Shown here: positions 18,441-26,525 of the stretch, piece by piece
How the letters are laid out: the number at the start of each line of letters is the position of its first letter
How positions within the stretch are numbered: the first letter of the stretch is position 1
Source: Hominimerdicola alba
GTDB taxonomy: Bacteria; Bacillota; Clostridia; Oscillospirales; Ruminococcaceae
DNA: 64,000 nt
Direction of reading: 5' to 3'
Assembly (NCBI RefSeq): GCF_900112155.1
Contig: NZ_FOKQ01000015.1
Coordinates: 27,107 to 91,106, forward strand
The notes under the pieces: generated by a model
Told to the model about the DNA's origin: nothing
The model's database searches: none
The model's input: only the letters and a program-made list of their open reading frames with translations
Position numbers and translations under genes: made by a program

Positions 18441-18962
18441 ATGAAAATCAAATATACATACAGAAGCGATTATCTACGGGCTGTTATTATATGGGGAACG
18501 TCAATAATTATATGTACTATGGCAGTTGCTTCCGTAGTAAAAAATGAAATAGTATTATTATCATTGTGCATATTTATGTGTGTTTTCTTTGTAATATGGG
18601 TTTACTTTTCCTGGCTGTTCCGCAATTTACCTGTAGAGATATCTGCAAGGAAAAAGACACTGAAAGTCACAGTTCTTTTTCGGGAAACCGTTATAAGATA
18701 TTCCGATATTGAAAGTATAAATATAGAGCGCGAATTCAGAAAGGCAGAAATGCGTGGTGAACGTGACTGCTATAATGAGATACTGACAATAACCGATATA
18801 CATAAAAAGGAATATGTCTATTACCGAAAAATCAACATCGACTACGACAAGGTAGCCGATGATCCCGATGAACTAAAAAAGAAGTTTGAGAACAGTAAGT
18901 TTGCAAAACTGCAACGCTACATCGAGGAACGCATCCCGATCATGCGAGCTGAAAAAATATAA
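18441..18962 (+). CDS. Two-TM PH-like membrane protein, array module 4 (type A)
   Basis: A 173-residue type A member. As in module 1, an upstream in-frame ATG (18423) overlaps the AAGGAGG site, and ATG 18441 is the likely start. The leader and first ~12 codons are nearly identical in DNA to module 1 (16736-16782 against 18420-18466), while the membrane helices diverge strongly. The soluble domain keeps ETVIRYSDIESINIEREFRK and ends FENSKFAKLQRYIEERIPIM. The gene begins 50 bases after the fused gene. Function unknown. Confidence 0.75.
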   Translation: MKIKYTYRSDYLRAVIIWGTSIIICTMAVASVVKNEIVLLSLCIFMCVFFVIWVYFSWLFRNLPVEISARKKTLKVTVLFRETVIRYSDIESINIEREFRKAEMRGERDCYNEILTITDIHKKEYVYYRKINIDYDKVADDPDELKKKFENSKFAKLQRYIEERIPIMRAEKI

Positions 18963-19000
18963 AAACAGAGAGATAACATATAAAAAGAAGGAATAACAAA

Positions 19001-19519
19001 ATGAAAATCAACTATAATTTCAGAAGCAATTTGCTTCCGATCATCACCCTATTATTAGCGTTTATACCACTTGTTCTTGGTGCAGGTTTAACAATCTCGC
19101 TGAATAATGACGTATCATCCGTGCTTAAACCGGTTGTTATTATAATGTATCCTGTCATAGTGCTCGCCTGCTATATACTGTTAAAAAATTTGCCTGTAGA
19201 GATTTTTGCAGACGAAAACGCACTGAATATCAAGGTGCTTTTTAAGAAAACCGTTATAAGATATTCCGATATTGAAAGTATACGTTTAGAGCACGAATTC
19301 AGAAAGGCAAAACAGCGCGGCGAACAAAACTGGTATGGTGAGATACTTAAAATAACCGATATCTATAAAAATGAATATGTCTATTACCGAAAACTCGATC
19401 TGGATCAGGACAAGATAGCCATGAACCCCACATATCTGCCGGAACAATTTGAAAACAGCGAGTTCGCAAAACTGCAAACCTACATCGAGGAACGCATCCC
19501 GATCATGCAGATCAACTAA
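19001..19519 (+). CDS. Two-TM PH-like membrane protein, array module 5 (type A)
   Basis: A 172-residue type A member starting MKINYNFRSNLLPII behind AGAAGGA. Two membrane helices (PIITLLLAFIPLVLGAGLTI and VIIMYPVIVLACYILL) precede ADENALNIKVLFKKTVIRYS and the closing FENSEFAKLQTYIEERIPIM. Its last codons and the following spacer (GATCATGCAGATCAACTAAA, then AGATAGAAAGAGTGACAACA) are almost identical to the end of the next gene, which is a different subtype in its body. Function unknown. Confidence 0.75.
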   Translation: MKINYNFRSNLLPIITLLLAFIPLVLGAGLTISLNNDVSSVLKPVVIIMYPVIVLACYILLKNLPVEIFADENALNIKVLFKKTVIRYSDIESIRLEHEFRKAKQRGEQNWYGEILKITDIYKNEYVYYRKLDLDQDKIAMNPTYLPEQFENSEFAKLQTYIEERIPIMQIN

Positions 19520-19546
19520 ACAAAAAGATAGAAAGAGTGACAACAC

Positions 19547-20065
19547 ATGAAAGAAAAATATATTCGCGAACATGACGCTTCCGAAGGGATGGCTCTCGGC
19601 TGCGGCGGTGTATTTGTAATGATATGGTTACCGATGCTTATTGGCGTACTGATAGGCACACCAGCAGGTGAAATGGTGGCTGTGCTGGTATTTGTAATAC
19701 TGCTGACCGCAGTATTGATCATCGGCGCCGGTCTGGAGAAAGGAAGCTTTGAAGCAGATGATACTCAGGTTACATTTTCTTGTCTCGGCAGAAAAAAAGT
19801 TATACGATACGGCGAGATCAGAAACATGAAGCTTGAGCGACACAACAAAACATACAACACACGCACAGGCATGACAAGATACTACATCGAGACCCTGACC
19901 ATAAATGCAAAAGAGAATACTTACGTCTTTTCGGCAAAAATGGAACTCGACTACGACGTAGTAGCCATGGACCCCGATGACCTTAAACGTCAGTTTGAAA
20001 ACAGCAGGTTCGCAAAGCTGAAAACACACATCGAGGAACACATTCCGATCATGCAGATCAACTAA
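19547..20065 (+). CDS. Two-TM PH-like membrane protein, array module 6 (type C)
   Basis: A 172-residue type C member. After MKEKYIREHDASEGMA come two membrane helices (GCGGVFVMIWLPMLIGVLIG and MVAVLVFVILLTAVLIIGAG). The soluble domain has the type C signature DDTQVTFSCLGRKKVIRYGE and an ETLTINAKENTYVFSAKMEL strand pair. It closes FENSRFAKLKTHIEEHIPIM. The gene is 27 bases after module 5 and shares that gene's 3' end and spacer. Function unknown. Confidence 0.75.
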   Translation: MKEKYIREHDASEGMALGCGGVFVMIWLPMLIGVLIGTPAGEMVAVLVFVILLTAVLIIGAGLEKGSFEADDTQVTFSCLGRKKVIRYGEIRNMKLERHNKTYNTRTGMTRYYIETLTINAKENTYVFSAKMELDYDVVAMDPDDLKRQFENSRFAKLKTHIEEHIPIMQIN

Positions 20066-20092
20066 ATAGAAAGATAGAAAGAGTGACAACAT

Positions 20093-20608
20093 ATGAAAAA
20101 TAATTATACACGCGCATCCGACTTTTTTTCAGATGAGGCTATCGCTTGGAGTGGTATACTTCCTTTATTTATACTGTTACCGCTGTACACGACGATAGAT
20201 AATGACAAAACAATATTTGTTCCTATTATTCTTATCGGAATTTTCGCACCAATAATAGTAATGTCATTTCTCAACGTGATGATGCAGGAAATAAGCTTTG
20301 ATGCAAATGATACTCAGGTTACATTTTCTTGTCTCGGCAAAAACACTGTTATAAGATACGGTGAAATAAAAGATATGAAAATTGAACGTCGCAATAACGA
20401 GTTCAAAACAAGATCGGGCATCCAGAGATGCTACGTCGAGACCCTGACCATAACAACAGCATCGGAAACTCATGTCTTCTCAGCTAAAATGGATATCGAC
20501 TACGATAAGGTAGCCGCGAACCCCGCTGAACTGACAGTACAATTCGAGAACAGCAAGTTCTCACGCCTCAAAAACTACATCGAGGAGCGCATTTATATAA
20601 ATATATAA
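20093..20608 (+). CDS. Two-TM PH-like membrane protein, array module 7 (type C)
   Basis: A 171-residue type C member (ANDTQVTFSCLGKNTVIRYG, ETLTITTASETHVFSAKMDI). Two membrane helices lie at ~20-38 and ~45-65. It closes FENSKFSRLKNYIEERIYIN. The terminal 61 bases (20549-20609) are identical to the end of the type B gene at 20651-21169, although the rest of the two genes is clearly different. Function unknown. Confidence 0.75.
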   Translation: MKNNYTRASDFFSDEAIAWSGILPLFILLPLYTTIDNDKTIFVPIILIGIFAPIIVMSFLNVMMQEISFDANDTQVTFSCLGKNTVIRYGEIKDMKIERRNNEFKTRSGIQRCYVETLTITTASETHVFSAKMDIDYDKVAANPAELTVQFENSKFSRLKNYIEERIYINI

Positions 20609-20650
20609 ATGCGGACAGGCTAAGAAAAATCTGACAAAGGAAATGAAAAA

Positions 20651-21169
20651 ATGAAAGAAAAATACGACTATGACACTGTCAACGATACCTCTGCCACGGA
20701 AGGTTTAATATTTTTTGCCGCAGTTGGACTGATGATATATTTATTCATGAAAGGTGACCATCTCGATAGACGGATATTCTGGATATTAGTTTTTATATCA
20801 GGTTCCGTGCTGGCATTCTTTATCGGACGAATCTTAGTCAGTGTGCGCTTTTCCGCTGACGACAACGCTGTCACATTCAGCAGGATATTCAGGAAGCGGA
20901 TACCCTATTCCTCAATAAAAAGCATCGATCTGCGCACCGAAACAAGATCGTTCAAGAAAAAAAAGACGAAGTACCAAATTGTCACATATACAGGTGTCAC
21001 CGAAATAATAACTTTCCACTGTGACGACGGCGACCATTCATTCGCGAGCATACTTGTCCCGCCGCACGACACATCCGAACCGTCAGGTGTGTCAGCCGAG
21101 GACATGGCAAACAGCAAGTTCTCACGCCTCAAAAACTACATCGAGGAGCGCATTTATATAAATATATAA
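20651..21169 (+). CDS. Two-TM PH-like membrane protein, array module 8 (type B)
   Basis: A 172-residue type B member (ADDNAVTFSRIFRKRIPYSS, KSIDLRTETRSFKKKKTKY, EIITFHCDDGDHSFASIL) behind AAAGGA. Two membrane helices lie near residues 17-34 and 44-63. The tail NSKFSRLKNYIEERIYIN is type C in DNA sequence, pointing to recombination with module 7. Function unknown. Confidence 0.75.
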   Translation: MKEKYDYDTVNDTSATEGLIFFAAVGLMIYLFMKGDHLDRRIFWILVFISGSVLAFFIGRILVSVRFSADDNAVTFSRIFRKRIPYSSIKSIDLRTETRSFKKKKTKYQIVTYTGVTEIITFHCDDGDHSFASILVPPHDTSEPSGVSAEDMANSKFSRLKNYIEERIYINI

Positions 21170-21204
21170 AAAGAGAAAAATAACATATAAAGAGGAAACA
21201 ACAA

Positions 21205-21697
21205 ATGAAGATAAAATATAAATACAGGAGTCCGTTATTTTACGTTTTGTTTTATGGCGGCATAGTTCTCATGATCTTGCTGGCATATTCAGGCGTGAGA
21301 TTGCGGGAAGAAGACGCAGGCATCATCCTTATATCCATAGCAGTATACATAGTACTGCTTTATTATACTGTCAGTTGTACCTGTGAGTATGCACGCCCGA
21401 AAACGATCCGTACTTATAAAGGTATTCTTTAAGAAGACCAGAATAAGATACCGCGATATATCAGAAATATCAGTTGAACAAGAGTTTCAAACGGCGATGA
21501 TACGCGGTGATCAGGATCACTACAATGAAATACTCACCATAGAAACAAAATATGGTAAACGCTATATTTACCGCCGCAGGCTTGATATCAATTATAAAAA
21601 CCTGATACGTCACCCCTGCGATCTAAAGCGTGATTTCAATGAAAGCAAATTCTCTCAGCTGAAAACTTACATTGAGGACATGATAAAGACAACCTGA
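21205..21697 (+). pseudogene. Frameshifted PH-like membrane protein, array module 9 (type A)
   Basis: The first part (MKIKYKYRSPLFYVLFYGGI through the second membrane helix) is in one frame and stops at 21432. The rest of a type A soluble domain (KVFFKKTRIRYRDISEISVE to SQLKTYIEDMIKTT) continues one frame over, ending at 21697. Removing one base near 21378-21381 (TTGTACCTGTG), just where relatives have NLPVEI, would restore a ~163-residue protein. This is a decaying copy, a phase-variable copy or a base-calling error; the sequence alone cannot decide. Confidence 0.7.
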
Positions 21698-21708
21698 TAA
21701 ATGAAAAA

Positions 21709-22224
21709 ATGAAAGAAAAATACGAATATGACACTGTCAAAAACTCTGTAATGGATGGTTTACTATTTTTGGTTGGGCTTGGACTGATGATATATTTATT
21801 CGGGAGCGGTTCCGAACTTGAAAGACGAACATTCTGGATATTAGCATTTATATCGGGTTCTGCACTGGCATTATTTTTCGGACGTATCGCAGTTTATGCG
21901 CGCTTTATCGCTGACGAAAACTCTGTTACATTTTACAGAGTCTTCAGAAAAAAGATAGCATATTCTTCAATAAAAAGCATCGACCTACGCACCGAAACAA
22001 GATCGGCCAAGAGAAAAGAGACAAGGTACAAAACTGTCACATATACAGGTGTCATCGAAATAATAACTTTCCACTGTGATGATGGCGACCATTCATTCGC
22101 GTGCGTACTGATACCATATCATAACGCTAGTAAACCGTCAGGTGTGTCCGATGAGGACATAGCTAACAGCAAGTTCAAACGCCTCAAACGCTACATCGAG
22201 GAGCACATTTATATAAATATATAA
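21709..22224 (+). CDS. Two-TM PH-like membrane protein, array module 10 (type B)
   Basis: A 171-residue type B member (ADENSVTFYRVFRKKIAYSS, KSIDLRTETRSAKRKETRY, CDDGDHSFACVL) closing NSKFKRLKRYIEEHIYIN. It starts 11 bases after module 9 with no clear Shine-Dalgarno sequence, which suggests translational coupling to the frameshifted gene. It is followed, 50 bases on, by degV. Function unknown. Confidence 0.72.
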   Translation: MKEKYEYDTVKNSVMDGLLFLVGLGLMIYLFGSGSELERRTFWILAFISGSALALFFGRIAVYARFIADENSVTFYRVFRKKIAYSSIKSIDLRTETRSAKRKETRYKTVTYTGVIEIITFHCDDGDHSFACVLIPYHNASKPSGVSDEDIANSKFKRLKRYIEEHIYINI

Positions 22225-22274
22225 ATAATAACATATAAAAAGTAAAATGGATATAATCCAAGGAGGAATATCAA

Positions 22275-23147
22275 ATGTCTAAAATAAAAATAATGACAGA
22301 TTCAGCCAGCGACATCTCTATCGAGAACGAGAAGAAGTATGAAATTCACGTAGTCCCTTTCAAGATGAGCATGGGTGACAAGAGCTACACCAGCCGCGTG
22401 GATTTCGACAACGAGAAGTTCTACAAAATGATGGAAGAGTACGACGGTATCCCCCTGACATCACAGATAACTTCCTTTGAATTCGTGGAGAATTACAAGG
22501 AGCTGTACAACGCCGGTTATACCGATGTTATTTATGTCAGCATCAACTCAAAGGGTTCTGCCACCTACAACAATTCCGTCATGGCGGTCGAGCAGTTCTA
22601 TGAGGAAGTTCCCGAAGCCAAGGACAAATTCCGCGTGATCAACATCGACGGCAAGGGCTACACAGGCGGATACGGTTATGCAGTAGTTGAAGCCGCAAAG
22701 AAAGCCCAGAAAGGCGCATCCGTTTCCGAGATAGAAACTTTTATCCGCGACTGGGTAGACAACTGCGTTATATTCTTCGGAATGTACTCGCTCCAGTACG
22801 CTAAAAAGTCGGGACGTATCCCCGCGGCAGCTGCATTTGTTGGCGAGATAATGGGACTCCGCCCCGTATCCCGCATTCAGCACAACCAGATAATCACAGA
22901 AGCCAAGGTGCGCGGCGACAAGGCGCTTATCCCCAAGATAATCGAACTCACCGCAGGCGAGCAGATACCCAAGACCCCTTACTGCATCGTATACGGCAAC
23001 GACACCGAAGTCCGCGACGAGATGGTTCAGGCTATGACCAAAAAGCTGGGTTATCCCCCTGCTGACTGTTACCAGATAGGTTCCGAGATTGCGGTAAACG
23101 CTGGTCCCAAGGTCATCGGTGTAATACTCAAGTCACAGAACAAGTGA
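22275..23147 (+). CDS. DegV family fatty-acid-binding protein
   Basis: A 290-residue DegV protein, a cytoplasmic two-domain family that binds fatty acids and, in some Gram-positives, presents them to fatty acid kinase FakA. Family motifs include IMTDSASDIS at the start, LTSQITSFEFVENYKELYNA, YVSINSKGSATYNNSVMAVE and MYSLQYAKKSGRIPAAAAFV. A strong AAGGAGG lies eight bases before the ATG. It closes the operon that holds the paralog array and is followed by an intrinsic terminator. No FakA-like gene is nearby. Confidence 0.92.
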   Translation: MSKIKIMTDSASDISIENEKKYEIHVVPFKMSMGDKSYTSRVDFDNEKFYKMMEEYDGIPLTSQITSFEFVENYKELYNAGYTDVIYVSINSKGSATYNNSVMAVEQFYEEVPEAKDKFRVINIDGKGYTGGYGYAVVEAAKKAQKGASVSEIETFIRDWVDNCVIFFGMYSLQYAKKSGRIPAAAAFVGEIMGLRPVSRIQHNQIITEAKVRGDKALIPKIIELTAGEQIPKTPYCIVYGNDTEVRDEMVQAMTKKLGYPPADCYQIGSEIAVNAGPKVIGVILKSQNK

Positions 23148-23154
23148 TAATATT

Positions 23155-23186
23155 AAGGAGCTGTTTTCGGACGGCTCCTTTTTTCT
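23155..23186 (+). terminator. Intrinsic terminator after degV
   Basis: AAGGAGC (23155-23161) pairs with GCTCCTT (23174-23180), followed by a T-rich tract, eight bases after the degV stop. Confidence 0.8.
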
Positions 23187-23251
23187 TGCAGATGTCACAG
23201 TTTCATAGGTGAGGATATGTACATTTTGCTTTTGTGTCGTCATTCAGAACG

Positions 23252-23271
23252 AATGTTCCACGTGGAACATT
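23252..23271. promoter_or_regulatory. parS-like 20-bp perfect palindrome
   Basis: AATGTTCCACGTGGAACATT is a perfect palindrome with no loop. Its central 16-mer TGTTCCACGTGGAACA differs from the classical ParB-binding parS site TGTTTCACGTGAAACA only by a symmetric pair of changes. It lies in a gene-free 312-bp gap (23148-23459) about 6 kb from the S10 operon, a region often near the origin, where parS sites cluster. ParB binding is inference. Confidence 0.6.
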
Positions 23272-23354
23272 TTCTTTTTTGGCGGACGAACTGCGGGTGG
23301 GTCGCCCCTCTCTCCGTTCTGGTCGCTGGTTTGCTATCTTTCCGCAAAAAACGG

Positions 23355-23383
23355 TTGACCTTACTCTGCTGATGTGGTATAAT
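23355..23383 (+). promoter_or_regulatory. Promoter of the three-gene small-protein cluster
   Basis: TTGACC (23355-23360), 17-base spacer, TATAAT (23378-23383), 76 bases before the ATG at 23460. Confidence 0.8.
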
Positions 23384-23459
23384 ATCTGTGAATAATCCTG
23401 TGTTTGGGCGCATAGTATTGATGCCCCGCATTATCACAGCATATGAAAGGAGAATCATC

Positions 23460-23822
23460 ATGTACGAAGAATTTTCAGCATGGCTCGATGAAAAGCTGGA
23501 GAACGGTCTGCCCGATACCGCAGTGGCAGTTAATTTCAATATCTACGAGGAGGAAAACAACGGCTGGACTGTTCAGCTTATAGCCTCCGACAGATTTGAC
23601 GCTCAGGACGATGAATGGGCTTGCTTTGAAGTATATTCTACCGAAGAAGACCTTTACTACTGGGAAAAGGAATACAGCTGGGAGGAAGCTCACGAAGATG
23701 TCCGCGAGCTGATAACCGCTTATCTTGAAAAAGGAAAATTCGCAGATATGCTCAAAAACTTCCGCGCAGTAGGTTTCGGCTTTGTTGACGGCGACCTTGA
23801 ACTTGCCTACGTAAGGGAGTGA
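23460..23822 (+). CDS. Small acidic protein of unknown function
   Basis: A 120-residue protein starting MYEEFSAWLDEKLENGLPDT. The frame opens further upstream, but AAAGGAG seven bases before this ATG fixes the start. It is strongly acidic, rich in Trp and Tyr (DLYYWEKEYSWEEAHEDV), with no signal peptide or membrane helix. The pattern resembles small uncharacterised soluble proteins or immunity-type proteins of Firmicutes, but I do not recognise a family. It is the first of three closely packed genes (4- and 1-base gaps). Confidence 0.75.
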   Translation: MYEEFSAWLDEKLENGLPDTAVAVNFNIYEEENNGWTVQLIASDRFDAQDDEWACFEVYSTEEDLYYWEKEYSWEEAHEDVRELITAYLEKGKFADMLKNFRAVGFGFVDGDLELAYVRE

Positions 23823-23826
23823 TATC

Positions 23827-24321
23827 ATGAACGATCTTGATATTGTAATGCTGGTATGCCTTGCATTAGTTGCGGCGGCGTTGATCGTCACCGATATCAG
23901 GGTAATAAAAGCTTGGAAAGCCGCAAAGGATAAAGTCACCCTTACGGAGATAGGCGATGTCCTCTGCATGATACTTTTTGCCGCAGGCGTTACCTGCTGT
24001 TATTCAGTGGATAATATGTCTCTGCCGGTATACGTGCTTTCGCTGATCGTCACACTGCTTTTCCTGCCCTGTGCTTTCACGATAATCACCCCCGATGGCA
24101 TTATCGTCCCCGAGATAAAAAAGGACTGTCTCCGCCCTGCTGCTGATTACAGCTATGATTATTTCCAGGGCAAGGTCATCAAGGAGACCCTGAATATCTA
24201 CTACAACAACGGCAGACCGCTGAAACTATATCTCGGCATAAAAAGCACAAAACTGATAACTATGCTGAACAACAATTATGAAAAGCACGGGTACGAAAAC
24301 CCCATGCTGAGGAGTGAATAA
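23827..24321 (+). CDS. Membrane protein of unknown function
   Basis: A 164-residue protein with three hydrophobic segments (IVMLVCLALVAAALIVTDIR, IGDVLCMILFAAGVTC and LPVYVLSLIVTLLFLPCAFT). A soluble tail follows (GKVIKETLNIYYNNGRPLKL, STKLITMLNNN). The tail has the strand pattern of a small PH-like or DUF5673-like domain, which is a guess. It starts four bases after the upstream stop and ends one base before the next gene starts. Confidence 0.7.
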   Translation: MNDLDIVMLVCLALVAAALIVTDIRVIKAWKAAKDKVTLTEIGDVLCMILFAAGVTCCYSVDNMSLPVYVLSLIVTLLFLPCAFTIITPDGIIVPEIKKDCLRPAADYSYDYFQGKVIKETLNIYYNNGRPLKLYLGIKSTKLITMLNNNYEKHGYENPMLRSE

Positions 24322-24322
24322 G

Positions 24323-24865
24323 ATGGAAATGTATAAACTTCTTGCCCTTGCAGACGACACCGACAAAACTTTTGACGGTCTGTTCAGCGGCGCGGGTCAT
24401 ATCGTGGGGATAGTGCTTGTCGTTACGGGACTACTTTTGCTGTACATAGCATTCAAAGTCGCCAAAGGGTACAGCTTCATTCCTACCCTTGGCAGTGAGA
24501 CTGTCATCAAGGAAGATAACTATGTTGAGGGCACAGCCAAGGCAGTTGAAAAGAAAGTTACCAAAATGCCCGACCCCAACGGCGGCGAGGACAGAGAGTT
24601 CGTGGAGTGGAAGATAGTCTACACCGCGGACGGTGAAGAGTATTCTCAGGATATTCCTGATGACGGATATTCCGAGGGTGAAGAGATAAAGATCAAGTAC
24701 GATCCTGCAAAGCCCTCAGCATATTATATCGCAGAGGAAAAAGAGGATACCGACGAAAGTGAAGACACATCCGATGAGGGCAAAAGCAAAATGACAGGGC
24801 TTATCCTCGGAGTACTGGGTGTGCTGGTGATCCTCGGCGGCGTGGCACTTTATTTTAATTCGTGA
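24323..24865 (+). CDS. DUF3592-like membrane protein
   Basis: A 180-residue protein. ATG 24323 is preferred over the in-frame GTG at 24314, because GGAG lies eight bases before it. A first membrane helix (IVGIVLVVTGLLLLYIAF) is followed by an extracytoplasmic or soluble beta domain (VEGTAKAVEKKV, FVEWKIVYTADGEEYSQDIP, EIKIKYDPAKPSAYYI). Then come an acidic linker and a second helix (GLILGVLGVLVILGGVALYF). The helix-beta-helix layout and the IKYDPxNPxxYYI pattern match DUF3592 proteins. Role unknown. Confidence 0.72.
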   Translation: MEMYKLLALADDTDKTFDGLFSGAGHIVGIVLVVTGLLLLYIAFKVAKGYSFIPTLGSETVIKEDNYVEGTAKAVEKKVTKMPDPNGGEDREFVEWKIVYTADGEEYSQDIPDDGYSEGEEIKIKYDPAKPSAYYIAEEKEDTDESEDTSDEGKSKMTGLILGVLGVLVILGGVALYFNS

Positions 24866-24891
24866 TCATAATCGTAAACCAGTGGTAAACT

Positions 24892-25585
24892 GCCAAGGAA
24901 GAGAGCTTTTGGTCAAGCTTTTCGCGAAAAGCTTGCGGAGAGCTCGAGAGGCAGAGCCTCTCGGTCAAGGCACCAAAGCGACGCGACAATAAAGCAGTAA
25001 ATAGCACAGCAAACTACCCGCCCTGTCAAACAGGCGCGGCAATATCAAAAAATCGAGCGTGGACAATACAAATGTCCACGCTCTTTCTATGTGCGGAAAA
25101 TATTGTCGCGCCGTCATCGGACAGCGATAGCGAATCCGATGACTCGCCCCGAGGAACGATGGGCGAAAACTCGCCAACTATCGCAAACAGCAAACTCTCG
25201 ACTATACTTGCAAAGTCCGATTTTAAGGGTGATAGCATCGTCGGAGAATAAACACAACAGAGTGCCGTCAGCTTATCGGAAGTACTGCGGTAGCCAAGGT
25301 CGCCCCTGACGGGGCGAGAAATCGGATTCGCTTTGCTGTCCGATTTCGGGCGCGGGCAATATTCACGCGGATAGTTTGTGCGGTGGCATACGTTTGCATA
25401 CGCTCGTATCGTTTATTATTGCCCGCGCCCTATTTGGACGTTAGTTTGCTGTGCTATTACAGCACCATTGTCACGATGGTTTTGCACCTTGATGCGAGGG
25501 CTCTGCCCTTAACAGTCAGCTTTGCTGACTGTGGCTCCCCGCAAGCCTTTCGCGAAAGACTTGAGCCAAAGCTCTTTTCTTTGGC
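24892..25585 (-). repeat. Long mosaic palindromic intergenic element, copy 1 (inverted orientation)
   Basis: This 694-bp stretch fills most of the gap before tpiA. Its ends are inverted repeats (GCCAAGGAAGAGAGC at 24892-24906 against GCTCTTTTCTTTGGC at 25571-25585). Inside are several hairpins, including a GAGCGTGGACA...TGTCCACGCTC stem (25054-25083) and AAGCTTTTCGCGAAAAGCTT (24916-24935). The same modules recur near 54.0-54.8 and 61.3-62.0 kb, with this copy in the opposite orientation. No credible coding frame, transposase or target duplication is seen. Confidence 0.8.
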
Positions 25586-25645
25586 TATTTCCGCAAATTT
25601 ACGGTTTCCAACCCTCACCAATTGTTAAAATTTTATCCGTAAGCA

Positions 25646-25674
25646 TTGACATTGAACCGCTATTGTTGTATAAT
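25646..25674 (+). promoter_or_regulatory. Consensus promoter of tpiA
   Basis: TTGACA (25646-25651), 17-base spacer, TATAAT (25669-25674), a perfect consensus ~50 bases before the tpiA ATG. Confidence 0.9.
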
Positions 25675-25724
25675 TGATGATGTAGGTTTTTATCTTATTT
25701 TTTCAATACAAAGGAGTAATTAAA

Positions 25725-26501
25725 ATGAAGAAATCCGTAAGAAAAGCTATCATTGCAGGCAACTGGAAAATGAACAAGACCCGTCCTGAGGCTAAGGAGC
25801 TTCTGGAAGCTATCAAGCCCCTCGTAGCAAACGCTGAGGGTAAGGTCGAGGTCATCGCGTGTGTACCTTTCACCAATCTGGAGACTGCTGTTAATACTAC
25901 CGCAGGTTCTAACGTAAAGGTAGGCGCTGAGAACGTTCACTTCGAGAAGAGCGGCGCTTTCACAGGTGAGATATCTGCTGATATGCTGACTGAGCTGGGC
26001 GTTGAGTACGTTGTTCTCGGTCACTCCGAGAGAAGACAGTACTTCGGCGAGACCGACGAGACTGTTAACAAGAGAACAAAGGCTGCTCTGGCTGCAGGTC
26101 TGAAGCCTATCGTTTGCGTTGGCGAGCTGCTCTGGGAGCGTGAGTGCAACATCACTGAGGAAGTTATCGCTCGTCAGATCAAGCTTGACCTCTTCGACGT
26201 TTCTGATGAGGACGTTAAGAAGACTGTTATCGCTTACGAGCCTGTTTGGGCTATCGGCACAGGCAAGACTGCTACTGCTGATCAGGCTGAGGAAGTTTGC
26301 GCATTCATCAGAGCTACACTTGCTAAGCTCTATGACGAGGCTACCGCTCAGGCAGTAACTATCCAGTACGGCGGATCCATGAACGCAGGCAACGCTGCTG
26401 AGCTGCTCAGCAAGGAGAACGTTGACGGCGGTCTTATCGGCGGCGCTTCCCTCAAGGCTGCTGACTTCAACACCATCGTACAGGCTGCAGTAAACGGCTA
26501 A
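25725..26501 (+). CDS. tpiA: Triosephosphate isomerase
   Basis: A 258-residue cytoplasmic glycolytic enzyme that interconverts dihydroxyacetone phosphate and glyceraldehyde 3-phosphate. The substrate Lys (AGNWKMNKT), catalytic His (YVVLGHSERRQYFGE), catalytic Glu (VIAYEPVWAIGTGKTA, including the flexible loop 6) and phosphate-binding IQYGGSMNAGNAAEL are all intact. The length is typical. It has AAAGGAG upstream, its own consensus promoter and its own terminator. Codon choice is strongly biased, as expected for high expression. gpmI lies just downstream. Confidence 0.98.
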   Translation: MKKSVRKAIIAGNWKMNKTRPEAKELLEAIKPLVANAEGKVEVIACVPFTNLETAVNTTAGSNVKVGAENVHFEKSGAFTGEISADMLTELGVEYVVLGHSERRQYFGETDETVNKRTKAALAAGLKPIVCVGELLWERECNITEEVIARQIKLDLFDVSDEDVKKTVIAYEPVWAIGTGKTATADQAEEVCAFIRATLAKLYDEATAQAVTIQYGGSMNAGNAAELLSKENVDGGLIGGASLKAADFNTIVQAAVNG

Positions 26502-26525
26502 TATCTCTGATACAGTAAACACATC

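Larger units (their letters stand above)
16736..22224 (+). repeat. Tandem array of ten paralogous PH-like membrane modules
   Basis: Nine consecutive same-strand loci encode ten copies of one ~172-residue family in the order A, B-B (fused), A, A, C, C, B, A (frameshifted), B. Shared features are two N-terminal membrane helices, a PH-like soluble domain and a common C-terminal helix with YIEE. Start regions, 3' ends and spacers are shared across subtypes, while the membrane helices diverge. The A+T content of the array looks higher than in the flanking trmL and degV genes. Confidence 0.85.

Noticed and set aside
22240..22260. TATAAT just before degV as an internal promoter
   Set aside because: No acceptable -35, and the start point would fall on the ribosome binding site.
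24892..25585. Short open frames and evenly spaced palindromes in the intergenic elements, considered as a CRISPR array or small genes
   Set aside because: Repeats are hairpins of different kinds, not equal direct repeats with unique spacers; no cas genes; the frames lack start signals.
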